Shown here: one piece after another, positions 1 through 12,385 of the stretch
Numbering within the stretch: the stretch's first letter is position 1
Layout of the letters: each line of letters starts with the position of its first letter
Assembly: GCF_963422355.1 (NCBI RefSeq)
Contig: NC_085089.1
Location: forward strand, 962,001 to 1,026,000
DNA from: Corticium candelabrum
Lineage: Eukaryota; Porifera; Homoscleromorpha; Homosclerophorida; Plakinidae
Length of the DNA: 64,000 bases
Reading direction: 5' to 3'
Notes under the pieces: model-generated
Databases searched by the model: none
Seen by the model: the letters and a program-made list of their open reading frames with translations, nothing else
Told to the model about the DNA's origin: nothing
Translations under genes and position numbers: made by a program

Positions 1-1
1 A

Positions 2-1197
2 TTGTATATTGAAAAAACTTTCAACTACTGCTGGAGGGGTACATCAAGGGGGGTAGATTTGAATCGAAACTTTGATTGGGAATTTGGAGGACCAGGAAGC
101 TCTGACTCACAAACTGATGAAGAATATAGAGGTTTATATCCATTTTCTGGTAAGTTGATACAGTTTCTCTATGTCCATTTATGTAGCTAATATTGTGGAT
201 TGTTAGAACCAGAGGCAAGATTTCTAGCAGACGTAGCAAACAGATTTACATTTGATGTATTTGTTTCATTTCATTCTGGTGTAAGACAAATATTTATTCC
301 ATTTTCAGGTGTTAATATCACCATCAGTATAAGTCACACGTGAGTAGACTTTCTGACATTGAGTTGTTTTGCTTTTGATTATACTGTAGACAGTAAATCT
401 AAGATGTCTGCTCGACATCATTACAATGAAGCATCAGAACTGTCATTGGCATCATTAATTGCTGCTGCTGCTGGCCACCATTTCAAATTTAATGTAGCAC
501 ACGTGCTCAATGATTATCCTGCAGATGGGACTTCATTTGACTACATGGCTGGTGTGAAACAAGTGCAGTCTTTTATGTCACTCAAACATTGAAGATTTCA
601 AATGTATGTTTAACTGTGTAGATACCATTTTCACTTGCTATTGAGATGTGGGGTGAAGGTGATGGGAATGGTGTGAAATGTTTTGATCTTTTCAATCCTT
701 CTGGAAGTGATCTGGCTGTATGCACTTTATTGACACTGAAATGATTTTACTTACGTTTTGTTATGCTGCATCTACATGTGTGTAGGAGGCTTTGTTGACT
801 ATTAATCCCATCTACAATGTGATATTTCAGCAGGTAGTGGAATGGAAGACAATGCGATATCAACATAGTCATACGCTGTCATATCACTCAGAGGTTCGTA
901 TGTTACAGGACGTAAGAATTGAATTATTATAGTGTTTGTTGTTATAACATGTACAGATATTATTTCTTTTGCTAAATCAGACTGTTTTTAATATTTGTCT
1001 TTTTGCAGAAAAAAGAGGATGAGTTGAGATCAAATGTTATGTGGACATTACAGTTTTTGTGTTTCTTGTTACTACTTCTATTTGCTGCTGCCTACTTTCG
1101 ACGTCAAAGACAACCCTGTCGTACTCTGATTAATTTAGGAAGGAAACAACGAATAGTTCGTTTGAAGAATCTATCAGATACTCTTTGTATTACTTAA
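2..1197 (+). CDS. M14 zinc carboxypeptidase, membrane-anchored, 3' part only
   Basis: C-terminal part of a metallocarboxypeptidase that removes C-terminal residues from peptides; the 5' end lies outside the window. Exons read 2-149, 207-308, 390-562, 622-717, 786-911 and 1009-1197, all with GT-AG introns and matching phases. The first exon carries the M14 signature VDLNRNFDWEFGGPGSSD (substrate-binding Asn-Arg) followed by DEEYRGLYPFS. The next carries SFHS, whose His is the third zinc ligand. FSLAIEMWGEG contains the expected catalytic Glu. The last exon encodes a hydrophobic segment (roughly FLCFLLLLLFAAAYF) followed by a basic tail, so the enzyme is probably a type I membrane protein with the catalytic domain outside the cytosol. 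The first two zinc ligands would lie upstream and cannot be checked. Subfamily is not certain. Confidence 0.85.
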
Positions 1198-2355
1198 AGT
1201 TTTGAGAGACATTACATCAGTAAAGTGATTTATTATTCATATTCTGTTGTATGTATTTGCCATCCAAAATTACCAGTTTGGCTGGTTATTGATTCAATAG
1301 TATGTAAGAGGTAGCTTCATCTTGGAGTTTCAAAGTAACTCTAATTTGTCTTAACTAACAACAGTATTAGTAGATTTGGTACTGTCCCAGCTATGACAGC
1401 TATTGACAGAGTGAGTTGGTACAGGGGTTGTTGCATGACCATATGTTACTATTGTTTGCTATTTCTTTAGCTTTCCTCTGGAAGGTTTGAAATTTGATAT
1501 AATTTATGACAAATAATCATACAAACACTCAACTAGTCAAAAAATTAGTTGCAAAGCTATGGATGTGTAGTAAAGTTAAATGTTTTACTAACATTTACCT
1601 ATACTGTACTGCGTATTTGTGTCTTTCTGCAATGGACAAATACAGCAGTGGACATAAAATTAGCAGAATATTAATCGATGGCAAGCCTACGAAACAATGG
1701 CAGAACAGCTGTTGTTTGCAGCATTTGCCAAGCATTAGGTAATTATTTGTAGTGCCAAAAAAGTTTCATTTTAACTTGAAACTGTGTTGTGACAGCATTG
1801 AATGCCAAACTCCGTTGTCTGATTTGTTTCTTGGAAAGAATCGACTTGCTGCCAATGACATGGTTCATCTCGGAAACATGCCGAGGTTACATTCAACACA
1901 CTGCAGCTCGTCTACTTGATCTTCGAGAAAACTGTGAACAACATTCGGGTAACAATTAACATGTACATATTTGGTGTAAGCAGACATAATGTGAAGTGGC
2001 ATGGTAGTTTAATAGACAATACACGAGTGACAGAGCACTTTTCTTTTTACTATTTATTAGTGAGGTTTGGCGTTTATGAACTCTGACCAGCAACAGTTAG
2101 CTTACTGTTTTATTGTGGAGGTGTTCACTAGTAATCTTGCACAGATCAAATCCATTTTCTCTTGTGAGAAACAACATACACAACCATAGAATATAGTATA
2201 CGTTCTTTGTTAAATACTTGTATCACATAGACTACTGTGTTAATTAAAGTGCAATAATAATGTGTTTATAACTCGTTTACCGGTAGTTTGTTCATCAACC
2301 TAAAAGTTATTAAATCATACCATGTAGACAGCTAGCTAACAATCACTGACATCAG
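1198..2355. other. Intergenic region, mostly 3' flank of the carboxypeptidase
   Basis: Apart from the PPP1R37 fragment at 1,795-2,115, no gene is seen. The first part, up to about 1,540, is matched again at about 11,770-12,185, so it belongs to the block copied with the carboxypeptidase 3' end. Confidence 0.6.
1795..2115 (+). pseudogene. Fragment of a PPP1R37 leucine-rich-repeat exon
   Basis: This stretch is similar at the DNA level to 17,026-17,340, which holds exon 7 of the PPP1R37 gene and the start of the following intron. Shared pieces include ttgtttcttggaaa, gacatggttcatct and acatatttggtgtaagcaga, the last being intron sequence. The copy has small insertions and reading-frame damage and no neighbouring PPP1R37 exons, so it is an unprocessed exon-plus-intron fragment. 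Confidence 0.75.
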
Positions 2356-4408
2356 CTAGTCAGACATGGCAAGACCTGTGACAGTCAGACCGAAAGCAAG
2401 AAAGGCAACCAACTGCACCACTAGAATAACTACTGGCCGACTATACCATCCACTGTAAGGAGTATCATCTATAATGGCCACCTTATCACCAATCAAAGCA
2501 GTTGACTCGGTTGCATCTTCTTGTTGGAGATCTATCAATGTAGTTGCAGTATATGTTTTAATCTCAGCCATCCATCTCTTTCTTGAACGATACTGTAGCA
2601 AACCCGGTATAAAGTAGACCAAGAAAAACAAGACAAGACTCAAATACTTGAATTCAGTCACCAAATTACTCACAAAAATAGAAGGAATAAGGCGAATAAT
2701 TGCCCAAAGAAACCGGTGAACAGATTGGTCAAGTCTAGCAAATTGCCTGTCACCACCAAACAGCTGAGATTCCACTGTGTTTGCCAAAATAATAGAACCC
2801 ATTCCATATTGAATGGTCTGCTCCAGTGATGGATAAAGCACAATCCAATATGACAGCACTTTCACAAAAGTACTGCTTGAGTCAGAAAGAGGTACCTATA
2901 CATCATACCATAATACAAAAGCCCGCAGCAACCAAGAGTTAGCTATTCTGCTTATTTCTCTATTAATTATGCCTCGGTGCGCATGCACAGCAGAGGTAGT
3001 CTGCCGGTGTGTGTGTGTGTGTGTGTGTGTGTAACAATAATGAACCTAATCAAGGATGACACAATGAAATTGCTAATTTTAAATAAGACAATTACAATAA
3101 ACTATCTAACAATTGTGTAACATGCCACACCATACATACTTTAGAGTGTTGTAAAAATTAAGTTACCAAGATTTCCAAACCATTTCTAACACTTGAGTGA
3201 CATAAAGACAGAAAATTTTAAAGCCAGATCAATGAATAAATAAACAAAATCAAGAAACAATTAAACAGCAAACAAAGCAAACTAAATGAAGAGAACACTG
3301 AATGAAAATATCTGATATCCATAGAAAAGCAATCTTATTATGTTGTGTTCAATATAATTAACTCATATTACGCCTAATAAACAAAAGGAATGTCACAACT
3401 TACCCAATTGAGGGATGCGATTTCATTTACATGACATTTAAAACGAATTGCAACAGTAAGACCAAGAATGCCACAAAAACTTGATGCTGTGACGAATATT
3501 CCCATCCACATTTTAGTCAGTCCATTTTTGTTATCAACAGGATTTGTGATTGATGGCAATGCGACAACTGATGTGTGTGCATAAACCATGGTAGGAATGG
3601 CGGCCACAAGTCCATGGAAAGAAAATTGAAACCATGGAACTTTTCCATCATCTTTTTCATCTTTGCCTTCTATGGCTGTCACTACACTGTATATTATCAT
3701 AGCTCCAAATGTTGCAAAGCGAACAATTGCTATTGCTGTCTGAAGTATCGACATCTCTGCAAGCTTGGTGAGAGAAATAGCAAGACCAATTACTCCAACT
3801 AAAAGTACTGACAATAGATATGTATTCCAGCAGGTGCCAACAGGATGTAGGCGGAAGTGAAAGTCTTCATCAGTACAACGTCCCAGAAATGTGCCATGAT
3901 CACTGACAGGAACATTAGTGGCAATAGCAGTAGCAGAAATAGCGATATTTGTCCAGTTACAGACATAAACAATGACAAAGACAGTACACACAATACCGGC
4001 CGGCTTTCCAACAAACAACGTACACAGCTCCTGCAGCTCAAACCTTCTTCCAGTTCTTATCTTGCAAAAGGACATAACCTCCGTCAGGTTCAGACGACCG
4101 TATTCTTTGTCCGCCATTGTTTTCCTCTTTTCGATAGTCTCCAACGCCTAAAGACGCACGTGGCGATTACGGACAGAAGAACGAAAGTTTTAATTATTAA
4201 TTGTCGAAATAAATTGATCGCTCACCTCAGCTCTGCACATGATTTCGAGTATCCACATGACAGGTATGAAGCTTGCTACTAGAATTACAAGCAATGTGAG
4301 GAGACCCGCGACCATACCAGTATGGTACATAACAAAAGGAATACTGTATGGACTGACTATCCAACTAATGCCAGTGAAGTAGCCAACCAAGTTGCTGTAT
4401 GTTTTCAT
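2356..4408 (-). CDS. Amino-acid transporter, AAAP-like multi-pass membrane protein
   Basis: Three exons on the minus strand: 4408-4226, 4147-3404 and 2895-2356, about 488 residues, the usual length for amino acid/auxin permease family carriers (SLC32/36/38 relatives). The first exon starts MKTYSNLVGYFTGISW and gives two hydrophobic spans. Exon 2 has several more (for example VCTVFVIVYVCNWTNIAIS and LLSVLLVGVIGLAISL), and the last exon ends with three spans and a short tail. The joins read RAE|ALETIEK and LNW|VPLSDS in frame. An in-frame reading continues upstream to about 4477 but has no ATG, so the ATG at 4408 is chosen. Assignment rests on topology and general AAAP-like motifs; the substrate is unknown and another multi-pass transporter family cannot be excluded. 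Confidence 0.6.
3007..3032. repeat. (GT)n microsatellite in transporter intron
   Basis: Short pure GT run within the second intron of the transporter gene. Confidence 0.9.
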
Positions 4409-5874
4409 GTTCGAGTATCTTCTCTGGACTACGGAACTTGGCAGAATGCAACAGACTCGCGCAACAGCCTTCACCAACGAACAATCCAGCAGTAGACTAC
4501 GTGACTAGACGTGTACAGTACTGGTACGTGTACTGTACATAAATCATTGACCCGAGTCGGAGCCTCTACAGTGCGAGACCATGTTCACACCGACAGCTCG
4601 AACTAGCCTCGGTTCGAGACGCTTTCCCGTATGTACTTCTGATACAACACCACATCAGAAACATCGACGGCATGTTTTTCTCTTTACACTACCTCATGTG
4701 CCAAAGTCAAGTGGAACCACTAACGCCACTATTGCGGTTGCAATGCTACTCTCTACGTCGTTAGAATGACGTTACACTAATCAATAGGACCGGTGTGAAC
4801 AGTTGGCGTTAGTGCACAAACGCCGAACTAATCAGGCCTGGTGCTCTCACAACGGATGTGGGCGGGTCGATAGACAGATGTGGGCGGTGTCACGAGAGCG
4901 GATGTTGGCAATTGTCGTACTATTAGATAGTAAGTTGTTGGACACAAACGCAGGTGCATGCTTCATTGTTTCGCAGACTAAACCCAAAGTTAGTGGCATG
5001 GGTATGTCGATTTGTGTTGTGCGTGACATAGTTCATTTCTTCTTTGACGCCGTGCTGATTTGCATACCAAGGTACGTAACCGGATTAAAAAGTCCGTCCA
5101 CTGACTTCTTCTCCGGAAGCTTGTATGGTTCTTGCGTGGGCAGATGTTCCCAGCTTGTATCCAATGAGCAATTAGCAATTAGCATAAGGGGAGGGTATGT
5201 CTTAATTGAAGGCTGTTTATTGGTTAGAGTTTCTGCAAATCAGGTGATCCATTCAAATTTGACTCAAAAATAAAGTCACATAATGATCACCAGCTTAAAA
5301 CATCACTTAGCTGCATTTAGATGTTATAACAATATAAGATGTACCAAACAAATTGGGTCATTCATATGACCTATATAAATTGACAGTTCTGAGTCTGAAA
5401 AGACTTCTGCATGATATCGATTGGGTAGTATTAAATACAATTGAATCATACAATTGTGGCCAATGTGTGAGTCAATCTTGATTTTCCTCAAGTAACAGAA
5501 CAAGACCATTACCGGTCTGAGATTGGCTGTGCTTAGTTCTTGCCTTCAGATGTAATAGGTTGCTTTTGGCTAAAATGTGTTTTCAGTTAACTTGCAATAC
5601 ACGTGCACAAGCTCTATCACTGAAAGTGTGCCTGAATTTAGGACACATCAGATAAATAAAACAATATTTATTCACGTAACTATATATGATGTAAGTAGCA
5701 GTACGTACGTACATACAATCATACAAACATACATACCTACCTAGATATTCATAGATACAGATATGATGATGACGGCATGTTCACCGGATCAGTGACAACT
5801 CAACATCGATGCATCCATCTACCTATCCATCCATCCATACACAAATACTAGTAGCACATACATACATTCTTACA

Positions 5875-5875
5875 T

Positions 5876-5970
<95 letters not shown>

Positions 5971-6019
5971 CACACACGCACACACACGCGCGCGCGCGCA
6001 CACACACACACACACACAC

Positions 6020-6097
<78 letters not shown>
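5875..6097. repeat. Compound (CA)n microsatellite with (CG)n core
   Basis: About 220 bp of CA repeat, interrupted by agtaca units and by a short cgcgcgcgcg run near 5,989-5,998. Long open frames of Cys-Val or His-Thr here are artefacts of the repeat. Confidence 0.97.
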
Positions 6098-6098
<1 letters not shown>

Positions 6099-6292
6099 TA
6101 TATACATATACAATGTATGTGTTTGCATACATAAATTTCAATCAATAATCCACACACAGCATGTCGCCACGTAACACCTCCACTATGCACATGCTCTCGA
6201 CTACATGACAAAGAACATCGAAATACAAACCCGTACGGTCAAACGAATTCCTTTATTATTTTAGACAAATTGATATACTTATCATGACAGTA

Positions 6293-6351
<59 letters not shown>
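6293..6351. repeat. (TA)n microsatellite
   Basis: Pure TA run of almost 60 bp just downstream of the RdRP stop codon. Confidence 0.97.
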
Positions 6352-6355
<4 letters not shown>

Positions 6356-6496
6356 TCTAGGACTTTTCCTGTGCAAGCATGGCTATCTATACCTCTATAC
6401 AGAGCGCAAATCGTGTCTTTGCTATTTTGTCCTCCCGATGTAACAACAACGACAACAAAAATTCGTTCCTCTTGTTGGCTATCACGGTTGTGGGGT

Positions 6497-9400
6497 TCAT
6501 ACACGAGCAGGTCGCCCACTGGCCGGACGACTTTGTTTTATTTCGCACAAACAGTCGGTGAGAATCCACGGGAAACTAAGAAGCGGCTTCTTATATCGAC
6601 CAGCAGTCGATCTAACCAATTCTGGCCTCAGGTCGGGAGAATAGGTGACGCAGTACCATGCAGACGCTACTCTGAGACGTCGAGACGTCGAACCGTCATC
6701 GTGCTGAAACTCTTGATCAAATGGTACGCGATAACTTTTTATCAGTTCGTTGACTTCTAGTCGAATCTGTAAGCGAATGTCGGCCAGCTTGGTCCGTCTA
6801 AGCTTTCGCCCTACCCGTAAAACGTTTCCTGTTACTGCCTCGCTTTCTTTTTTGATATCGTATTTTTCCATAATTCCTCTCAGATCATGATTGTAGCTTT
6901 CTCGGAGATGTTGCGCTTTGTCAACGTATTCATGGAATCCACTCATTACAAGGCTGTGATCAAAGCTGGTGCGAGCATTGTAATCGTCGTCTATTGTTCG
7001 CTTTTCGCGTTCAAAGTCGTCATCGACTTCTGCAAATAGTTTGCCGACCACAGACTGAGACCTGTACTGAACGCGGTCGGTCTTGTTCATGAAGTTTGGA
7101 TAAAATTGAGGTCTCAGATCAGGTGTCATGACCGCTGGTACGCCAGTTTTGGGGTAATCAACTGCTACCGAGTGTAGTTCAGCCAGCTTGAGACATTTCT
7201 GATCTAAAGCTTTTTGGAGGCTGTGATCTGACCATACGAGATGGGCGTTGGCGATCGGCCCCAGTTGATCGTTCTTAATGTATTTAATGAAGAAATCGTG
7301 CAGATCTGACGTCTTTATAGATGTCGGGTGTTCAATCGGTTTGGGCGTGATGCCCTGATAATCCATTGGCTCGTATTGCACGAACGGAATGAGTTCTCTA
7401 TCCCATGTGACAAAGTAGAGATCTCCGTCTAAGTCGGATCCAGAGCATTGGTCTGTCAGTGGTCTGGGACCGTCGGCAGGAAAGACGAGACAATCTACCA
7501 AGTGGTGAAGTTGCGGTACATCGACTGCTTCTACAGAACGAACGTCGCCAGGGTGAAAACAGGGATTTTTTGCTATGGCAACTCTCTTTTGTATAGTCGT
7601 GGGACCAGCTCCGGGATTGGCCGGGTTGGATACGCGCACAAACACTTGACCGTACTTTAATGTTCTCGTCTCGTCTATTACACCCATGAGACATGCTCCT
7701 TCCTTGAGATATATCCGTGCTCTATTGCGGAGGTCCTGCAATTGAGCCAGACGATAAGCCTTCAGAACTCCTTGAAGAAACGGTTCTTTCATGTCGAAAC
7801 CGGACTCCATCATCTCGATGATTCTTCCCAAAGTAGATTTTGGACTTGGATTACAAGATTGCTTGAGATGGTTGACTGCAATCTTTAAAGGAAGAAAACG
7901 GCAGTCACAGTTATATTCGAATGCATCCGGAAATACAGCCTAACCTTGGCGTTGTAGAGCATTTGGTTCAAATCTGCGACCATAGCGGTTTGTCGTTTGA
8001 GAAAGACTTCATCGCGGATGTCAAGCGTGGAGAGAAGCGTAACGATCTGTCTGTTGAGAAAGCAAGGCATGAGGCTCGACGTCTTGCAGACCTCGACGTA
8101 GAAATGATCAGATTCGAATTTTCTCATGCTTGGACGTAGTCGTAGCTTGACGTGTCCTCCTCTCATTCTTTCGTCAACAGCAACCACACCCTTGGAACCA
8201 GCAAATCGGATCTGAAATGCAGACGGTTTTCTTCCTTTAAGGCGGCCCACGCTTTTTGCTACCACTCTGGCAAACTGCAAAATATGGGAACAGCTTAGTT
8301 TAGATCAGTCAAGACAACCTGATAATTCACAAAATGCATTTGCTGTACCTCTGGAGAAATGGCGCCAATGCCGTCAGTAAAAGTGTATTTCAGGTCCGAT
8401 GTCTTGATATCTCTCACATATTCAAACTCATCCTTCTTCACCGCGCACTCTTGACCTGTAACTGTACTGGAGAAGCACTGACCCATGCGTGCTGCGTATT
8501 TAGCTACATTTCTAATACTGGAAAAGTCTCCCATCCAAGAACGGATATAGTCTGCTGTCAGGTATCCAGTAGAAGCAAAGAACCAGCAGGCATGCTCGCG
8601 GAGTTGACTCGATGAAGTGGCCAGAAATTCAAAACGGCGATGGCCAACAACTAGACCATCTCTGAGGGTGCGTCGAACTCTATCATAGATTTCTTCCACA
8701 CTTTCTTCTGATTTGCCAACCTGTAGTTTGTTCCAATCTTCATCTGTAAATGACACTCTTAGAAATCTGTCAAGATGTTGGGAAAATTGTCTGATTACTC
8801 GATTGGGAGTATCCGTTTCCGGACCCCAGCAGATTGTTCTCAGAGGAGTAACAAACACTCGGTGAATAGGAACGGCTGTAGAAGGATCAAGGTTGGGCTT
8901 CTCTATGGTCACCCGTCCTGCGTCGGTTCCGCCCACACGTACCCTCTGGATTGTGTCTCTCAGAGCCGAGACCGGATCCTCAATAGGATACATTCCACTC
9001 TGCAGGAGCATCTCTAGACATCTGATAGCAGTTTTCTCCTTCTTAATCTCTTTCAGTAGCTGGTAGAAGGCAAGGGGAATTAGATCTTGGTACAGAATGC
9101 CTTCTGCAACGAGAACATCAATTTGAAACAACACTTTATATGGCAACAAGGAAGCAACAGGAAATTTGGGCTGTGGGGCGAGATTCGTGATGGGGGTGGT
9201 ACCACGACCAGTGGCAGGTGGAGTAACTTCGTGGCCGTATCTTTCAGCTGTAGATTTGAAGTTTGAAATACTACGAGAGATGTCCGTTGCTACCAACATG
9301 TAGTCGAAGCAGACGCTCAAAGACTTGTCTGGTGTAAAGTCGGTGACTCGTTTTACTGTATTGCTCTCATCATCTGTAGGAATGCTCTCCCAAACTAGAT

Positions 9401-10025
9401 CTTGCAAAAGTTCACTCAGACTGTCGATCTCTTCTTCGTTCAACCTCGGGGCAGATTGGCTTCTGAAAATAATGGCGTTTCGTTCCAGAAACCGCGAATG
9501 ATCGCTACATTTTGTGTCAATCATTTCTACGATGTCGTCTAGGTTATGCTTGATGTGCACTTTACGTTTCCTAAAACCTTCGTCGTAAGAAAACGAGAAC
9601 TTGACAAAACGGCGTTGAAAGTTGACGACCGTCAACACATCAATGGGGACTTCCCACTTACGTAAGAATTGTCCCCGCTCGGTCATGTACACTCCTACAT
9701 GTAGACGACCATGGTGGAACAGGAAAATACCGCTTTCGTCTTTCAGTGCCAGTCCTCCAGCATGATTCGATTTACTGACCTTAAGCTTACGACCGCGAAA
9801 CGTGTGAGAAGCACTGAGAACAACTTCTAGGTCTTGAACGCTTGCAAATTTTACAAATCCGCACCCTTTGTGACGTCGTCCTCTTCCTCGATCACCTGCT
9901 AGTAGCTTGCATTGCACCACACTACCGTAGGAAGAGAAATACTCAACTACATCTTTAACTGTCACGTTGTAGTCGATATTGCCGACGTGCGCCTCAACAA
10001 CTGGGATTATTGGAGCAGCTGCCAT
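6497..10025 (-). CDS. Cellular RNA-dependent RNA polymerase with N-terminal RRM
   Basis: Exons 10025-8349, 8274-7945 and 7882-6497 give about 1,130 residues, the normal size of eukaryotic cellular RdRPs (RDR/EGO-1/QDE-1 family). These copy RNA into double-stranded RNA for small-RNA pathways. An RNA-recognition motif lies at about residues 8-92 (RNP2-like HVGNID, RNP1-like KGCGFVKFA). From about residue 390 come family blocks VFVTPLRTICWGPE, FLRVSFTDEDW and FTDGIGAISPE. The second exon has PSAFQIRFAGSKGVVAVDE, the third HPGDVR at about 779-784. The catalytic loop CSGSDLDGDLYF has DLDGD at about 819-823, with all three metal-binding Asp present. Both introns are under 80 bp and keep frame. The layout resembles plant RDR1/2. 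The gene looks intact. The neighbours do not suggest an operon-like partner. Confidence 0.95.
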
Positions 10026-10125
10026 CTAGAGCTAGATCAACGAGCTTGACTGTGAGCAGGAAACAGGCCAGAACCGTTTTTACCGTCTCAGACGGAAAAC
10101 AAAACAAAAATAGTGCTGCGTAGGC

Positions 10126-10248
10126 AGGTAGCCTCGACCTTCTAGACCCGTGTAACGTAAAATAATTAATATTAATTGGCGCTACACGGGTTTGGGAGGC
10201 CGAGCAAGTCGTTCTAACCAGAGCCGTCTCTGTATACGGCTCTGGTTT
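10126..10248. repeat. Two hairpin-forming inverted repeats upstream of the RdRP gene
   Basis: An imperfect inverted repeat pairs ctagacccgtgta (about 10,141) with tacacgggtttgg (about 10,184). A second, tight one is accagagccgt / acggctctggt at 10,218-10,248. Both lie within 230 bp of the RdRP start codon. They could be a small foldback element or affect transcription; function is unknown. Confidence 0.55.
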
Positions 10249-10409
10249 TAATTATTTGACTTTTTATTAGAGTAGCTGTCATTTGCACATGCGCACAGAA
10301 ATTTATAAAATGCATATAGGCTTTACAGTTTTAGATCTGTTAATTAACTATGATTCTAATCAATTTCAATGTAGCTTAGACTTTCTAGTGCACTCTCAGT
10401 GACTACTTT

Positions 10410-12185
10410 CAGGTAGGACTTCATTTGATTACATGACTGGTGTGAAAACAAGTGCATGCAGTCTCTAGATCATACACCCATTGACGCACGCGCAGTAGAT
10501 GTTAACGTACGTTAAGGCTTTGGATTGCAAACCGAACGTTTGCTGTGTTGCGCGGCGCATTGTTTTGGTCTTGCTTTCCGAGGCCAACTACGAGCGCACA
10601 CAAGAGACGGGTCTAGACGCTTCAGGCGACTCTAGCTAGCAGTGAAAGAGAACAAGTTACAGTTAATATTCTGCTCAGTCATTCGTACGTTGTATACTCC
10701 ACATGATCGTCTTGAGCGACTTGCAATTGCTCAGTCTTTGGTCTTTGTAGTATGGAGGCCATACTGCAGTACAAAAGGGCTTGCGTGATGCAAAAAACAC
10801 ACGGAAACGTGCGACACCGCACATAATCACGTGACACAAAGTACCTTCATTCGTCAGCCGAACCATCCCCGTATGTGTGCTTTTCGCCGTCGATTGAAGG
10901 TGAGTCAGTGATGCAAAAGCACATCTTACTTTCGCCTACGCAAATATCAAAGTTTACACGAAGCGGTAAAACGAAACCTACCCCTAGTGGACGTTATTTG
11001 AAGAAAACGTCTCGTACAATATTGTTTTTTTGCGTTATCATAATGCTCAGCTATCAAGTCTGCTCCGAGATAGCGCCAAACTTCCCAACTTGAAAAAAGA
11101 CCAGAAACGGTTAGCTAATGCGCGTGCGTCAACAGGTAAAGTGTTCCTCTAGTGAAGACAAATGTATGATGTAGATGTCATTTTCATTTGCTATTGAGAT
11201 GTGGGGTGAAGGTGATAGAAGCGGTGTGCAGTGTTTTAATCTTTTTTCAGTCCTGGAAATGATTTGGCTGTACATGCATGCGTTCTAGTTACACTGAACA
11301 AAATGTTGTCTGCATGCACTTACTGGTAGTTTTAGTTATGATGCGTGTACATGCGTGTAGGAGGCTTTGTTGACTATATACATAATCCCATGTACAATGT
11401 GATTTTTCAGTATGTATACTAAGTGGAATGGAAGGCAATTAATGCAACATAGTCATGTGCTGACATAGCACTCAGAGGTTATTAGATACTAGTACTTACA
11501 AAATGAAATATTATAGCATTTGTTGTTATAACACTATGTACAGATATTATTTCTTTTGCTAAATCAGATTATTTTCATTTCTGTCTTTTACTTTTGCAGA
11601 AAAGAGAGGATGAGTTGAGATCAAAGGATAAGTGGACATTACAGTTTTGTGGTGTTCTTCTATTTGCTGCTGCCTACTTTGATGCCGATCGAAGACAAAT
11701 GTGTACATGTTGTTACTCTGATTAATTAATCTATAGGAAGGAAACAACGAATACGAAAAGACAATTACATTAGTAAAATGATTTATACTAGTCATGCATA
11801 TTCAGTTGTATGTATTTGTCATCCAAAATGACCAGTTTGGCTGGTTATGGATCTAATGGTATGTGAAAGTTGCTTCATTTTGGAGTTTCAAAGTAAGTAC
11901 AGTATAATTTTAATAATAATGAACCATAGATTGTAATAGAAACTACACGGTTGCAATAATTGCTACTAGAGATCTTAATTAATTAGCAGCCAAGCCATGC
12001 AGTGGTGTACAGTTAATAAGTTTTAATTAATAAGGCAGTCAATCTAGTTGATAGAATGAGGTACGTGGGAAAGGCGTTGTGCACGTTTGCTATTTCTTTA
12101 GCTTTGCTCTGGAAGTTTCAAGTTTCGATATATTTTCTAGGGATCAAGAACAACCGTAGCCCATGGCTACAAACACTCAGATATA
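10410..12185 (+). pseudogene. Decayed copy of the carboxypeptidase 3' exons and downstream flank
   Basis: The sequence follows 520-1,540 in order. It has the exon piece around tgggacttcatttgactaca, the catalytic-Glu exon (tatgagatgtgg-like gagatgtggggtgaaggtga), the C-terminal exon (aaaagagaggatgagttgag) and the 3' flank (ccagtttggctggttat). Exon frames are broken and upstream exons are missing. It is split by the inserted element at about 10,478-11,143. As introns are retained, it is an unprocessed segmental copy rather than a retrocopy. Confidence 0.85.
10478..11143 (-). mobile_element. Non-autonomous DNA-transposon-like repeat (copy A, about 665 bp)
   Basis: The two ends are inverted: TTGACGCACGCGCA near 10,491 and TGCGCGTGCGTCAA near 11,119-11,132. 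Extended ends resemble CACTTCACCG / CGGTGAAGTG. The interior matches, in opposite orientation, the repeats at 54,180-54,660 and 59,527-60,222. No transposase reading frame is seen. It sits inside the carboxypeptidase pseudogene, so it inserted after that copy arose. Flanking ctctag on both sides may be part of a target duplication, but this is not certain. Confidence 0.8.
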
Positions 12186-12385
12186 AAAACAGTCGCGATT
12201 AAAGCTAGTTACATTGAAAGCAGTCAACACAATTACTCTAGCTCCTACACGTGATACCGTTTGACGCCGGCTCGCGATCGTGTGCACAGACCGGCACGGC
12301 AACACACGTGGAGGGGCGTGGTCTAGCGCGCGCTCAACACATCCACTTCTCTGTTCTTTGAGTTGCTGCTGATATGACTTGATTA

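Larger units (their letters stand above)
4409..6496. other. Intergenic region between transporter and RdRP
   Basis: No gene recognised. A pair of inverted TGTTCACACCG motifs at about 4,583 and 4,791 hints at a small terminal-inverted-repeat element, but no target duplication was found. From 5,700 the sequence is simple-repeat rich (gtac/cata runs). Confidence 0.5.

Noticed and set aside
4583-4801. MITE with TGTTCACACCG ends
   Set aside because: Ends match over only about 11 bp and no flanking duplication is visible.
4803-5273. 156-codon plus-strand frame
   Set aside because: No similarity, atypical composition, and it overlaps a possible small inverted-repeat element.
5809-6211. Long open frames of repeated Cys-Val or His-Thr
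   Set aside because: They are translations of the CA microsatellite on all frames; the same applies at 14,280-14,540, 39,570-39,920 and 54,620-55,000.
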